Part shown: in pieces, positions 11,301 through 20,000 of the stretch
How positions within the stretch are numbered: the stretch's first letter is position 1
How the letters are laid out: every line of letters starts with the position of its first letter
NCBI GenBank assembly: GCA_028287035.1
Contig: JAQBQL010000078.1
Coordinates: forward strand, 1 to 29,149
DNA from: Labilithrix sp.
GTDB taxonomy: Bacteria > Myxococcota > Polyangia > Polyangiales > Polyangiaceae
Direction: 5' to 3'
Length of the DNA: 29,149 nt
Notes under the pieces: model-generated
Told to the model about the DNA's origin: nothing
Database searches by the model: none
Seen by the model: the letters and a program-made list of their open reading frames with translations, nothing else
Program-made: the position numbers and the translations under genes

Positions 11301-11631
11301 CGGGGAGCACGTGCTCCGGCGCCTTCGCGTACGGCATGATCTTCTCGACGGGGCGGCGGGCGCAGCCCTCGGCCGCGAGCGCCGCGGCGCTACCGGCGAA
11401 GAACATGAACCCGCGGCGACCGATCGACGCGTCCGTCGCGTCGGCGGATTTCCCGCCCTTGTCGCGACGGAGCTTCACGAGCGTCGCGCCTTCGGCGGCG
11501 GCGGTCGCGGCGACCTCGACCTCGGCGCGCTTCTGGACGAGATCGGGGCGATCCTTGTCGGCGAGGCTCTTCCAGAAGACCTTCGCGCCATCCGCGGGAG
11601 GAGTGAAAACGTGCGGCTGTCGGCGGCTCAT
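8326..11631 (-). CDS. actB: alternative complex III subunit ActB (molybdopterin-oxidoreductase-like domain fused to Fe-S domain)
   Basis: Large electron-transfer subunit of alternative complex III, 1101 residues. The start is the ATG at 11631, overlapping the actA stop as ATGA; the longer frame to 12162 is a shadow of actA. Residues 1-90 form an extended Tat-type leader: a hydrophilic stretch with [12 protein letters not shown], then GRRGFMFF at 71-78 and a hydrophobic run to Cys90. The body resembles a molybdopterin oxidoreductase, which in this family carries no molybdenum cofactor. The C-terminal part binds four Fe-S clusters: C868/C871/C874/C878, C924/C927/C932/C936, C956/C962/C966, and C1011/C1014/C1041/C1045. 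In the third set the second Cys is Thr959 (CIGTRYC), predicting one [3Fe-4S] beside three [4Fe-4S], as reported for the R. marinus enzyme. Confidence 0.96.
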   Translation of the reverse strand: MSRRQPHVFTPPADGAKVFWKSLADKDRPDLVQKRAEVEVAATAAAEGATLVKLRRDKGGKSADATDASIGRRGFMFFAGSAAALAAEGCARRPVEKIMPYAKAPEHVLPGVSNHYATVFPYRNDAIGLIVESHEGRPTKIEGNPDHPSSLGATGAWEQAAIYDMYDPDRSTTPMRGGATPSTAGGSSHQPATWPELDAVLAEIARTAATDGGAKLRILAAPSTSPTFLRLRDQLLQKLPKAQVHTWTSVNDSNAREGARLAFGQVVNVLPDYSQAAIILSLDSDFLGTEAGHVRANREFIAGRKLANGANDPMSRLYVVEPTFTTTGMNADHRLRLPAQEVERYLLALARELDTKHGVDLGQLRDAAGKADASAIPARWIAVVAKELAGARAKSVLVAGTRQPARVHALVHALNAALGNAGHTVNYYPVAEPAGVDPVASLKQLVDDMAKSAVGSLVILGGNPVYDAPADLHFGDRLRALGSSVHIASHFNETSEACRWHAPRTHELEAWGDLRSIDGTVAIQQPLIAPLFNGKSDIEVLAKLAGDIAPKGFDLVQATLRGSISSPGAMTRTWAEGLRKGVLGPAAKPFGPMDARKGEVAAALTAAAKPAALSGDNLEVTFAACGKLFDGRHANNPLLLELPDTVNKITWDNVAAISKATAQALGVSNGDVIRLTRNGGAGTPVDIAVWITPGQADNSLGVQLGWGRQKAGRYGDKRGFDVGGLRTTDAMWIVSGVKAAKLGAGELDAIKNKLRNVGMAAAESPVAGRIRPNDPFEVDTHAYKISQTQEHDTMEGRPVAIDATLDEYKKQAFFPLFPDAERKDLDQHGKVIDVRAAGSPDPATPPLWDTVDYTKGHRWGMSIDLTSCTGCNSCVIACQVENNVPAVGKEMVWRGREMHWLRIDRYFVGLDTNDPQIVFQPVACVHCEEAPCENVCPVNATEHSPEGLNDMAYNRCIGTRYCANNCPYKVRRFNFLNYHTSGDTYDGVPEVEKMHYNPNVTVRMRGVMEKCTYCVQRIQEGKIKSKRTGVPLKDGDIVSACHQACPTNAIFFGDLNDPESRVAKLHDKDRSYRLLSELGTRPRTTYLGKIRNLNPEMKEGA

Positions 11632-12254
11632 CGATGACACCCAGAGCAGTGCTGCGGCGGATGGACCTCGGGAGGCGTCCAGGACTGCGCCATCTCCGGT
11701 TTCCAGTCCATGTTTGTGACTTGATCCTTCGGCCGGAGGTTCGGCTTCGGATCGCGGTGACACTCGAGACACCAGCCCATGCTGAGCGGGGTCTCTGCGC
11801 GAACGACTTCCATCTTGTCGACCCGGCCGTGACAGGTGACGCAGCCGACGCCGGCCGCGAGGTGGGCGCTGTGATCGAAGTAGGCGTGGTCGGGAAGCTT
11901 GTGGACCTGGACCCACTCGACCGGCTTGCCGCTCTCGAAGCTCGCGCGGATGGGCGCGAGGCGCGCGCTGTCCGTCTTCACCATCGAGTGGCAACCCATG
12001 CAGACCTGCGTGGGCGGGATCATCGCCTTGGCGGCCACTTCCACGTTGGCGTGGCAGTAGCGGCAGTCCATGCCCATCTGCCCGGCGTGGAGCCGGTGGG
12101 AATAGGGGACGGGCTGCGTGGGTTCGTAGCCGACCTGGAAGTTCTTCGGCGTGACGAACCACCAGACGACGCCGATGAGGATGACGGGCACCACGGTGCC
12201 GACACCACCGAGGATCAGCGGGAGCTTGTTCAGAGACCGGGGGAAGATCTGCAT
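11628..12254 (-). CDS. actA: alternative complex III subunit ActA (pentahaem cytochrome c)
   Basis: Membrane-anchored pentahaem cytochrome c that accepts electrons within alternative complex III. The 208-residue product starts at the ATG at 12254 (MQIFPRSLNKLPL); a longer frame from a GTG at 12335 adds an Arg-rich stretch unlike the family. A single transmembrane helix (about residues 11-33, ILGGVGTVVPVILIGVVWW) is followed by five CxxCH sites: CRYCH, CMGCH, CVTCH, CLECH and CSGCH, the last almost at the C-terminus. Extra His residues (YSHRLH, FDHSAH) are candidate distal haem ligands. It is the first gene of the operon. A promoter-like sequence lies upstream, and no strong ribosome site precedes the ATG. 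The stop overlaps actB as ATGA. Confidence 0.95.
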   Translation of the reverse strand: MQIFPRSLNKLPLILGGVGTVVPVILIGVVWWFVTPKNFQVGYEPTQPVPYSHRLHAGQMGMDCRYCHANVEVAAKAMIPPTQVCMGCHSMVKTDSARLAPIRASFESGKPVEWVQVHKLPDHAYFDHSAHLAAGVGCVTCHGRVDKMEVVRAETPLSMGWCLECHRDPKPNLRPKDQVTNMDWKPEMAQSWTPPEVHPPQHCSGCHR

Positions 12255-12388
12255 GCGAGGGCGGACTCGGAAGGAGGTCTCGAGACGGCGTGCAGCCCGA
12301 GGAGGAGGAGCCCGGGATCGCCCGGACCGCACCACTCGAACTGCAAATGAATCCAGAAAAACGCCATTACCTGGCGACGGTGGCGGCT

Positions 12389-12418
12389 CTTATAGAGCGC
12401 AGGGCAAGCAAGGTACAA
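12389..12418 (-). promoter_or_regulatory. candidate sigma70-type promoter of the act-caa3 operon
   Basis: On the minus strand TTGTAC (12413-12418) and TATAAG (12389-12394) are separated by 18 bases. The spot is AT-richer than its surroundings, inside the 221-base gap 12255-12475 between actA and the lipoprotein gene. Transcription would start near 12382, leaving a leader of about 128 bases before the actA ATG. The -10 matches 5 of 6 consensus bases; the -35 matches only the TTG. Nothing else was recognised in the gap apart from a weak 5-bp GC stem just downstream of the lipoprotein stop. Confidence 0.5.
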
Positions 12419-12475
12419 GTGCCCGATGAAAGAGAACGCTGCGAAAGATTTGCGCGTCTCGGCTGGCGCGCGTCG

Positions 12476-12904
12476 TCAGCGCGCGCGGGCGGCGAGTGAC
12501 TCGGCTTCGTCGTGATGGGTCGGGCAATCCCGGGACAGGAGGGTGACCTCCGTGCCGCCCTCCTCGGGGCGCCGCACCGTCACCGTCTTCGCGGTGCGAT
12601 CGATCCGCTCCGCCTTCGTGGCCTCGCGAAGATGCGCGCGCACCGCGACGAGCATGCCCAGGTGGAACTCGAAGCGAGCCTGGGTGCCGGGGCCCCCACC
12701 GGTGCTCGCCCACTCGAGGACGGTGTCGTCGTTCGCGGCCCCGAGCTTCGTCTGCCACGTGCCCTTCCCCTCGGGATCCCACCGGTCGCGGACGTCGCGC
12801 GGGGTCATGCCGAGGCGAACGCCCGGCACCGGGTCGGCCGCGCCTGATCCGTCGCACCCGGCGGGCAGCGCGAGCAACACGAGGAGGAGGAGGGTCCGGT
12901 GCAT
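12476..12904 (-). CDS. small putative lipoprotein, unknown function
   Basis: A 142-residue protein with a classic short lipoprotein leader: MHRT, then a Leu-rich core, then LPAGC with the lipidated Cys at 17. The mature part contains PGVRLGMTPRDVRDRW, a style seen in small extracytoplasmic proteins that use a 'GMT' helix-turn segment, and a beta-rich middle (RFEFHLGMLVAVRAHL). Only two cysteines are present, one being the lipobox Cys. The ATG at 12904 has GAGG five bases upstream. It lies 23 bases after ctaB on the same strand, so the two are probably cotranscribed. I do not recognise a family, and a link to haem or oxidase assembly is suggested by position only. The longer frame extending to 13330 is a shadow of ctaB. 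Confidence 0.8.
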   Translation of the reverse strand: MHRTLLLLVLLALPAGCDGSGAADPVPGVRLGMTPRDVRDRWDPEGKGTWQTKLGAANDDTVLEWASTGGGPGTQARFEFHLGMLVAVRAHLREATKAERIDRTAKTVTVRRPEEGGTEVTLLSRDCPTHHDEAESLAARAR

Positions 12905-12927
12905 CGCGCCCTCGTCTCGCGCCCTGC

Positions 12928-13866
12928 TCAGGGGCTGATCGCGAGGGCCGCGAAGACGATCGTGAGGTAGACGATCGAGAGCGCGAACAGCGACTTCGCC
13001 CAGGCCCGCCCCGTCCCCTGACGGAGCCCGTAGCAGCCCCACACGAAGAAGAGCGCGCCGAGCACCGTGGCGACGACGAGGTACGCGCGGCTCGCGATGC
13101 CGAGCGGAACGAGCAGCAGGCTCGTCGCGACGAGCGCGAAGGTCCAGCGCACGATCGAGTGACGCGTCGCGAGCTCGCCCTGCGTGTTCGGCATCACGTG
13201 GAGGCCGGCGCGCGCGTAGTCCGCCTTGCGGAACAGGGCGATCGCGTTGAAGTGCGGGATCTGCCAGAGGAACATGATCGCGAAGAGGACCATGCCTCCC
13301 GCGTCGATGCGTCCGGTCGCCGCGGTCCACCCGAGGAGCGGCGGGATCGCGCCGGGGACCGCGCCCACGTGCAGCGCGTAGAAGGAGTGCTGCTTGAGCG
13401 GCGTGTACGCGAGCACGTAGAGGAGGTTCGCGACGATCGCGAGGAGCGCCGTGAGCGCGTTCGCGCCGATCGCGAGGACCGGGATCGCGACCGCCGAGAG
13501 GCCCATCCCGAACCAGAGCGCCACCTTCGGGCTCATGCGCCCGGCCGGGAGCGGACGGTTCTTCGTGCGGTCCATCCGGCGGTCGATGTCGCGCTCGAGG
13601 TACATGTTGAGGGCGTTCGCGCCCGAAACGATGAGCGCGCAGCCGATCAAGGTCGAGAGGACGGTGCTGGCGGAGAGCGCCTGGACCCCCGGCATCCGGC
13701 GCGACAGGTAGAGCCCGCCCGCGGCCGTGAAGACGACCATGAAGGTGATGCGGGGCTTCGCCAGCGTGACGAGGTCACGGAACGACGTGACGCTGCTGCT
13801 GCTGGCCGCGACGGCGAGCGAGCGATCTCCACCGGAATCCGTGGCCACGTCGAGGGGGTCCTGCAT
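12928..13866 (-). CDS. ctaB: protohaem IX farnesyltransferase (haem O synthase)
   Basis: UbiA-family membrane prenyltransferase that adds a farnesyl group to haem b to make haem O, the precursor of the haem A used by aa3-type oxidases. The 312-residue product has a hydrophilic Ser/Ala-rich N-terminus of about 28 residues. The family signature follows: [11 protein letters not shown] at 34-44 and the Asp-rich motif [17 protein letters not shown] at 84-100, with D93, D95 and D99 as candidate Mg-diphosphate ligands. NRPLPAG comes next, then a second region with YTPLKQHS and [12 protein letters not shown]. Eight or nine transmembrane helices are apparent. No other Met codon precedes the conserved region, so the ATG at 13866 is the best start although it lacks a ribosome site. 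The context supports supply of haem to the neighbouring oxidase. Confidence 0.96.
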   Translation of the reverse strand: MQDPLDVATDSGGDRSLAVAASSSSVTSFRDLVTLAKPRITFMVVFTAAGGLYLSRRMPGVQALSASTVLSTLIGCALIVSGANALNMYLERDIDRRMDRTKNRPLPAGRMSPKVALWFGMGLSAVAIPVLAIGANALTALLAIVANLLYVLAYTPLKQHSFYALHVGAVPGAIPPLLGWTAATGRIDAGGMVLFAIMFLWQIPHFNAIALFRKADYARAGLHVMPNTQGELATRHSIVRWTFALVATSLLLVPLGIASRAYLVVATVLGALFFVWGCYGLRQGTGRAWAKSLFALSIVYLTIVFAALAISP

Positions 13867-13878
13867 CGGGCGCCCCGC

Positions 13879-13907
13879 GTTCTAGGGAGAGCGCGGCTCC
13901 TCGTCAA
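13879..13907 (-). promoter_or_regulatory. candidate sigma70-type promoter of ctaB, giving a near-leaderless mRNA
   Basis: On the minus strand TTGACG (13902-13907) and TAGAAC (13879-13884) are exactly 17 bases apart. A start point about 7 bases downstream would be near 13872, only some 6 bases before the ctaB ATG. This fits the absence of a Shine-Dalgarno sequence. The divergent gap 13867-14011 is 145 bases; no convincing promoter was seen for the plus-strand gene. Confidence 0.5.
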
Positions 13908-14011
13908 GGAAGGGGGCGATCATCGCTGCTGCCCGGCGGAATTGGCCCCGGGATTTCGCACGCTTGGCGTCAGGATTTTTCGATACGCTCGCTTCTCCTT
14001 CGACAGCGACC

Positions 14012-17000
14012 ATGCAATCGACGCCCCCTCGTCAGCCGCCGGCCCGGGCTCCTGGAGTCCCCTCCTTCGAGTCCTCCCTCGACAAAGAGGAAGAGGTGCT
14101 CGATGCGCTGCTCGTCGCCCAGTCGAAGGGCCAGCTCGAAGCGGACGTCTGGCAGGAGCTCCACGACGCGGCCGTTCGCTTCGACCGCGTCTCGGAGCTG
14201 GCGTTCGCCTACGAGTCCGTCTCGCAGGGGCGAAGGCTCCGGACGCTGCTCCCCGCGGTGCAGGCCGAGCTCTTCTACCGCGCCGCCATCTTCTTCGGCG
14301 AGGTGCTCGGCGACGAGTTCGGCGCGACGACGTACCTCGAGAAGGCGCTCGCGGCGCACCCCGGGCACGCGGGGGCGTTCGAGCGCATCGACGCGCAGCT
14401 CACGCGCGTCGACGACAACAAGAAGCTCGCCGACCTCAGCGTGCACGCCGCCACGCACCGTCCGAGGGACGAGCAGGTCCTCCTCCTCGAGCGCGCCGCG
14501 CACCTGTACGAGCGCTCGGGTCTCGAGGACAAGGCGATCGAGACCTACCAGGCGCTCGTGAAGCTCGAGCCCGGCGACGAGTCGCTGCGCGACGCGCTCG
14601 AGGCCCGGTACCTGAAGGCGAACCGCTTCCGTGACGTCGCGCGCATGCTCGAGCAGGCGCTCGCGGCCGCCCCCGCCGACGGCGCCGACCCCGAGGACGG
14701 AGCGCGCATCCGCGCGAAGCTCGTCGACGTGTTCGCGAACGCGCTGAAGGAGCCGGAGCGCGCGATGCCTCACGTCGAGGCGCTCCTCGAGCTCGATCCG
14801 ACGCACCCGGAGGCTCGCCGCGTCGCGACGCGCCTCCTCGAGAGCAAGGGGCTCGCGGCCCGCGCCGCCGCCGCGCTCGCCGCCGGAGCGCCCACCACCG
14901 AGGAGCGCGCCCGCTACCTCGGGATCGAGCTCGAGAACACCCGCGGACCGCGGCGACGCGACGTGCTCCGGCGCATCGGCGTGCTCAAGCAGGACGAGCT
15001 CGACGACCCGGCAGGCGCGTTCGACGCATTCGAGCAGGCGCTCGCCATCGACCCCGCCGACGACGAGCTCCGTCACCGGTACGTCGCGCTCGGCTCGCAG
15101 CTGAAGGGGCCGCTCGAGGTCGCGCGCATGTTCGCGCGCGTGTCGACCGTCGCGAAGGACGCGGGCGTCCGCTCGCGGATCACCGCCGAGATGGGCGAGC
15201 TGCTCCTCCGCGGCGGCGACGCGAAGCGCGCGCGCACCACGCTGGCCGGCGTCCTCGCGGCCGCCAGCGCCGATCCGGTCGCGGTGCTCACCGCGGCGCG
15301 CGCCCTCGCCGGCGTGTACGAGGCCGAGAACGATGCCAAGAACCTCGTCGACGTGCTCGCCCGCATCGCCGAGACGAGCGCGGACGACGTCGAGAAGCTG
15401 CGCGTCAACGAGCGCGTGGCGCAGCTCTGCGCCGAGCTCGGCGACGTCGAGCGTTCCATCGCCGCGTACCGTCGCCTCGTCGAGGCGCAGTCCGCCGGGC
15501 TCCGCCCCGAGCAGCAAAAGGCGCACGGCGCGGCGCGCGCGCGCGCCCTCGAAGCGCTCGAGCCGCTCTACGAGCAGCGCGGCGACTGGCTCGATCTCTC
15601 GTTCGTTCTCGAGCAGCGCGCGAAGGAGCTGCCCGACCGCGCCGCCGCGCGCGCCCTCTCCTTCCGCGCCGGCGAGGTGCTCACGCAGAAGGCCAAGGAC
15701 GCGGGGAGCGCCTCCGAGGCGTGGCGCACGATGGTCGAGGCCTACGGCCCGGCGCGCGACGTCTACGCGCAGTGGATCCCGATCCTCGAGGCCGGCCGGC
15801 AGTGGGGCGAGCTGTCGAGCGCCCTCCTCCAGGATGCGGCGCTCGCGCCCACCGACGACAAGCCGGCGATCCTGGCGCGCCTCGGCCTCGTGTACCTCAC
15901 GCGGACCCGCGATCAGGACGCGGCCATCGAGTCCTTCCGCAGCGCTCTCGCCATCGATCCGCAGGAGAAGACGAGCCGGACCACGCTCGAGAAGCTCCTC
16001 GCCGCGGGCGAGCACCGCCTCACCGCGGCGCAGGTCCTCGAGCCGATCTATCGCCGCGAGGACGACGTGAACGGCCTCGTGCGCGTGCTCGACATCAAGG
16101 CGCAGCTCTCGCCGGTCGTGCACGATCGCCTGGCCGCCCTCGAGGAGGCGGCGGACGCCGCGATCGCGGTGTCGCGCGACAAGGCGCTCGACATCGTCTC
16201 GCGCGGGCTCGCCGAGGCGGCGTCCGGCCAGCAGCCGATCGGGCCCTGGCTCGGCCGGTTCGATCTGTTCGCCGGCGACACCGATCCGAAGCGGCGGGCT
16301 GCGCTCCTCGCGCGAGGGCTCGGCGAGCACGCAGTGGACGGCCCCGAGCTCCTCCTCCTCGCCCGTCGGGTCGGCGAGGAGCACGCGAGCGCCGGTGACG
16401 TGAACGGCGCGCTGGTGGCGTTCCGCAAGGCGCTCGCGTTCGATCCCACCTCGAACGAGCTGCTCGCGCGCGTCGACGAGCTGCTCCGCGAGCAGGGCAA
16501 CCCCGGCGAGCGCGTCGCCCTCTACCGCGCCGCCCTCGAGCGCGGGCCCGACGCTTCGCGGCGCAAGCAGCTCCTCCACAGCATCGGCACCATCGAGCGG
16601 GCCGAGCTCGGCAACCCGGACGCGGCGATCGGCGCCTACAAGCGCGCGCTGAAGGACGACCCCGCCGACCAGGTCGCGCACGACGCGCTCGTCGAGCTCT
16701 ACGCGGAGACCGAGGCCTGGGACGACCTTTGCGACGTGCTGGAGGCGCACCTTCCGCACGCCGCGACGGCCGAGGAGCGAAAGCGCACCCGCGCTCAGCT
16801 CGCCGAGGTGGCGAGCGCGCACGATCAGAAGGAGCGCGCGGTCCTGCACGCGCGCGAGCTGCTCGGCGAGCGCGAGCTCACGCCGGGCGAGGTCGACCTC
16901 GTGGAGCGCGTCGCGACCACGCTGGGCGACGTCGATCTGTTGCGGGCGCTCCTCGAGCGCCGCGTGCTCATCGCCTCCGAGGATCCGGGCGGCGCGCGCC

Positions 17001-20000
17001 TCCAGGTCCAGTGTCTCGAGCGCCTCGCCACCCTCGATTCCCAGGCGGGGTATCTCACGCGCGCCACCGAGCGCCTTCGCCAGGCCGCCACCGCGGCGCG
17101 CGCCATGGGTGACGACGCCACGGCGATCGCGCTGCTCGTGCGCCTTCGCGAGATCGACCCGCGCGACGCCGCGGCGACCGCGCAGCTCATCGATCTCTAC
17201 GAGCGCGGCGACGACTACGCGCCGATCCCCGCGCTCCTGGGCGTGCTGCTCGACGTCACCGACGAGCCCGGCGAGCGCGCCGGCCTGCTCCGCAGCCTGT
17301 CCCGCGTGCTCGCCGATCACCTCGGCGACCTGCGCGGCGCGTTCGCCGCTTCGCGGAGCGCCTTCGCCCTCGCGTGGCCCGGGCCGGGGGGCCGCGAGGT
17401 CCTCGCCGAGCTCGAGTCGCTCGCCGTGCAGTCGCGCGCCGCCACCGAGTTCGCCGACGCCATCACCGAGGCGATGATCGCGACCGCCTCGACGCCGGAC
17501 GCGGACCCCGCGGACGCGACCGACCTCACGCTCGCCAAGGCGCGCGTCCTCTCGACCGACCCCGAGACCGTCACCGACGCCGCCGCCGCCTACCGCACGG
17601 TGCTCGAGAAGGCGCCCGAGAACCCGGATGCGGCCCCCTCGTCGTCGCGCACCGGCGCCGCGTCCTCGCCGCGCACCGTCGCTGCCGAGGGCCTCGACGC
17701 GCTCCTCCGCGCGATGCCGGCGAGCGAGGCCCGCACCGAGGAGGTCCGCTGGCTCTTCGACTGGCGCGTCTCGCGCGCCTCCGAGGCCGAGCGGACCACT
17801 CTGCTCACCGCGTGGGCCTTCGTCGAGGAGAGCGAGCTCGGCTCTCCGGAGCGCGCCCGCGATCTCTACCGGCGGGTCGTGCAGGAGAACCCGGAGGACG
17901 TCGAGGCGCTCAGCGCCATCGCGCAGCTCTCGCTCGTCCTCGGGGACGTCGCGGGGGCGCTCGAGGCGCTCGAGTCGCGGCGCGCCGCCTCGGAGGGCGA
18001 GGCGCGCAACGTGCTCGACGTGCAGATCGCGACCATCCTGGCCGACCGTCCGGGGCACGCGAAGGACGCGGTCGAACGGGTGGCCATCGTGCTGGAGAGC
18101 GCGCCGCACGACCCGGCGGCGCTCGAGCTGGCGGCACGCCTGCTCCGGGACCCCGAGGTGATGAGCCGCGCCGCCGAGGTGCTCGAGCGCTCCCTCGACG
18201 CCGTGGAAGATCCCGTGAAGCGCGTCGAGATCCTGGAGCGGCTGCTCTCGAGCGGCGAGCCTGGCGCCAAGATGCGCCTCGGGCAGTACGAGCGCCTTCT
18301 CGACATCCTCGCCGAGATCGGGACGCCGGCTTCGCAGACGCAGGCCTTCGAGGTGACGCTCGGGGCCGCCCGCGAGCTGGCGCACGAGCCGTCGCTGTGG
18401 GACCGCGCCGAGGCCCTCGCGCGCCAGCTCGGCTCGCCCGACCCTCTCGCCTCGCTCTACGAGGAGGTGCTCCGCTCGGACCTCCCGCAGGCCGAGGCCG
18501 TGGAGCTCGGGCAGCGGGCCGTCGCGTTCCACGAGGAGTGGTTCGAGGACGGCGTCCGCGTCGTCGGCATCCTCGAGCGCTTGCTCGAGATCCAGCCCGA
18601 CGACACGTGGGCGTTCGACCGCCTCAAGATGATCTTCGACGCGCAGGAGCGCTGGGACGACCTCTTCGCCCTCTACGACCGCGCGGCGGAGAGCTCGGAC
18701 AAGCAGCGCAAGGTGGAGCTGCTCGAGGAGGCCGCGCAGATCGCGAAGGATTTCGCGAACCACTCCGGCCGCGCCATCGGGTACCTTGAGCAGCTCCTCG
18801 AGCTGAAGCCGGGCAACGTCCGTCTCTCGGCGGCGCTCGAGCGTCTCTACGAACGGCACGGCTCGTACCGCGAGCTCATCGGCCTCCTCGGCAATCGCCT
18901 TCCGCAGCTCGGTCACGAGGAGGCGCAGCGGGAGCGCGCGCGCATCGCGGCGCTGTGGCTCGGCGAGCTCGGCGACGCGTCGAGCGCGCTCATCGTCATC
19001 GAGGACATCCTCGCCAACTGGGTGGGGGACGACGACTTCCTCGCGCTCCCTCCCCCGCCCGAGCCCGGTCCGCACGGCTCGATCCCGCCGGCCGCGGCGC
19101 CCGCCATCGACATCACCGATCTGCTGGAGCGCGTCCTCGCCGTCGCGCCGCGCACCGCCGACATCCGCGAGTCGGTCCTGCCGCCGCCCGAGGGGCGCCG
19201 CGACTCCTACCTGCCGACCGCTCCGAAACGCGGGCTCGTCCGCCAGCGCGCCGCCGCGCTGCTCAAGGAGCGTTACGCGACGCCCGGGCGCGAAGCCGAC
19301 CTCGCCCGCGTGCTCGAGGTGGAGCTCGAGGCGGTGAAGAGCGTCAAGGAGCGCATCCGCCGCCACCAGCAGATTGCTGCAATCTACACGCAGCTCGGCG
19401 ACGACGAGCACGCGATGGACCACTTCGTCCAGCTCGTGCTCCTCGAGCCGGAGGTCGCCGCGCATCGCGCCGAGCTCGCGTCGCTCGCGGCGCGCGTCGG
19501 GAACTTCGAGCGCCTCGCCGACGTGCTCGTCTCGGCCGCCGACGACAGCAACGACGACCGTCTCAGGGTCGAGCTGCTCATGCACGCCGGCGAGGTCACG
19601 TCGGCGCAGATCGGGGACATCCCGCGCGCCATCGACCTCTTCTTCCGCATCCTCCGCATCTCGCCGGTGTCCGACGCGGCGCTCCTCGCCGCATGCCAGA
19701 AGGTCGAGCCGCTGCTCGAGCGCATCGGCCGCAAGACCGACCGCCTCGACGTGCTCGAGCGGCTCGCGATCCTCGAGGAAGAAGCGGACGTACGGTGGAA
19801 GGTCCTCGGCGAGGCGGCGCGGCTCGCCACCGAGCTCGGCGAGGACGACCGGGCGGTGTGGGCCTGGGAAGGCCGGCTCGAGGCGGTGCCCGACGATCCG
19901 GAGGCGCTCGACGGGCTCGTCGAGCTGTTCGAGAAGGGCGAGCGCTGGCGGCCGCTGCTCGATGCGCTGACGAAGCGCGCTGCGCTGGCCGGCCCGCAGG

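Noticed and set aside
8434..11637. A 1067-codon plus-strand open frame opposite actB
   Set aside because: Same kind of antisense shadow; the minus-strand frame carries all Fe-S and Tat motifs.
13942..13990. Promoter for the giant TPR gene using TTGGCC or TTGGCG
   Set aside because: No -10-like hexamer lies at 16-18 bases from either; the only near match is at 14 bases.
17620..17700. Possible frameshift in the TPR gene where a Ser/Pro/Ala-rich stretch replaces a repeat
   Set aside because: The same frame resumes normal repeat sequence directly afterwards, and the other frames give no better repeat, so it is more likely a linker.
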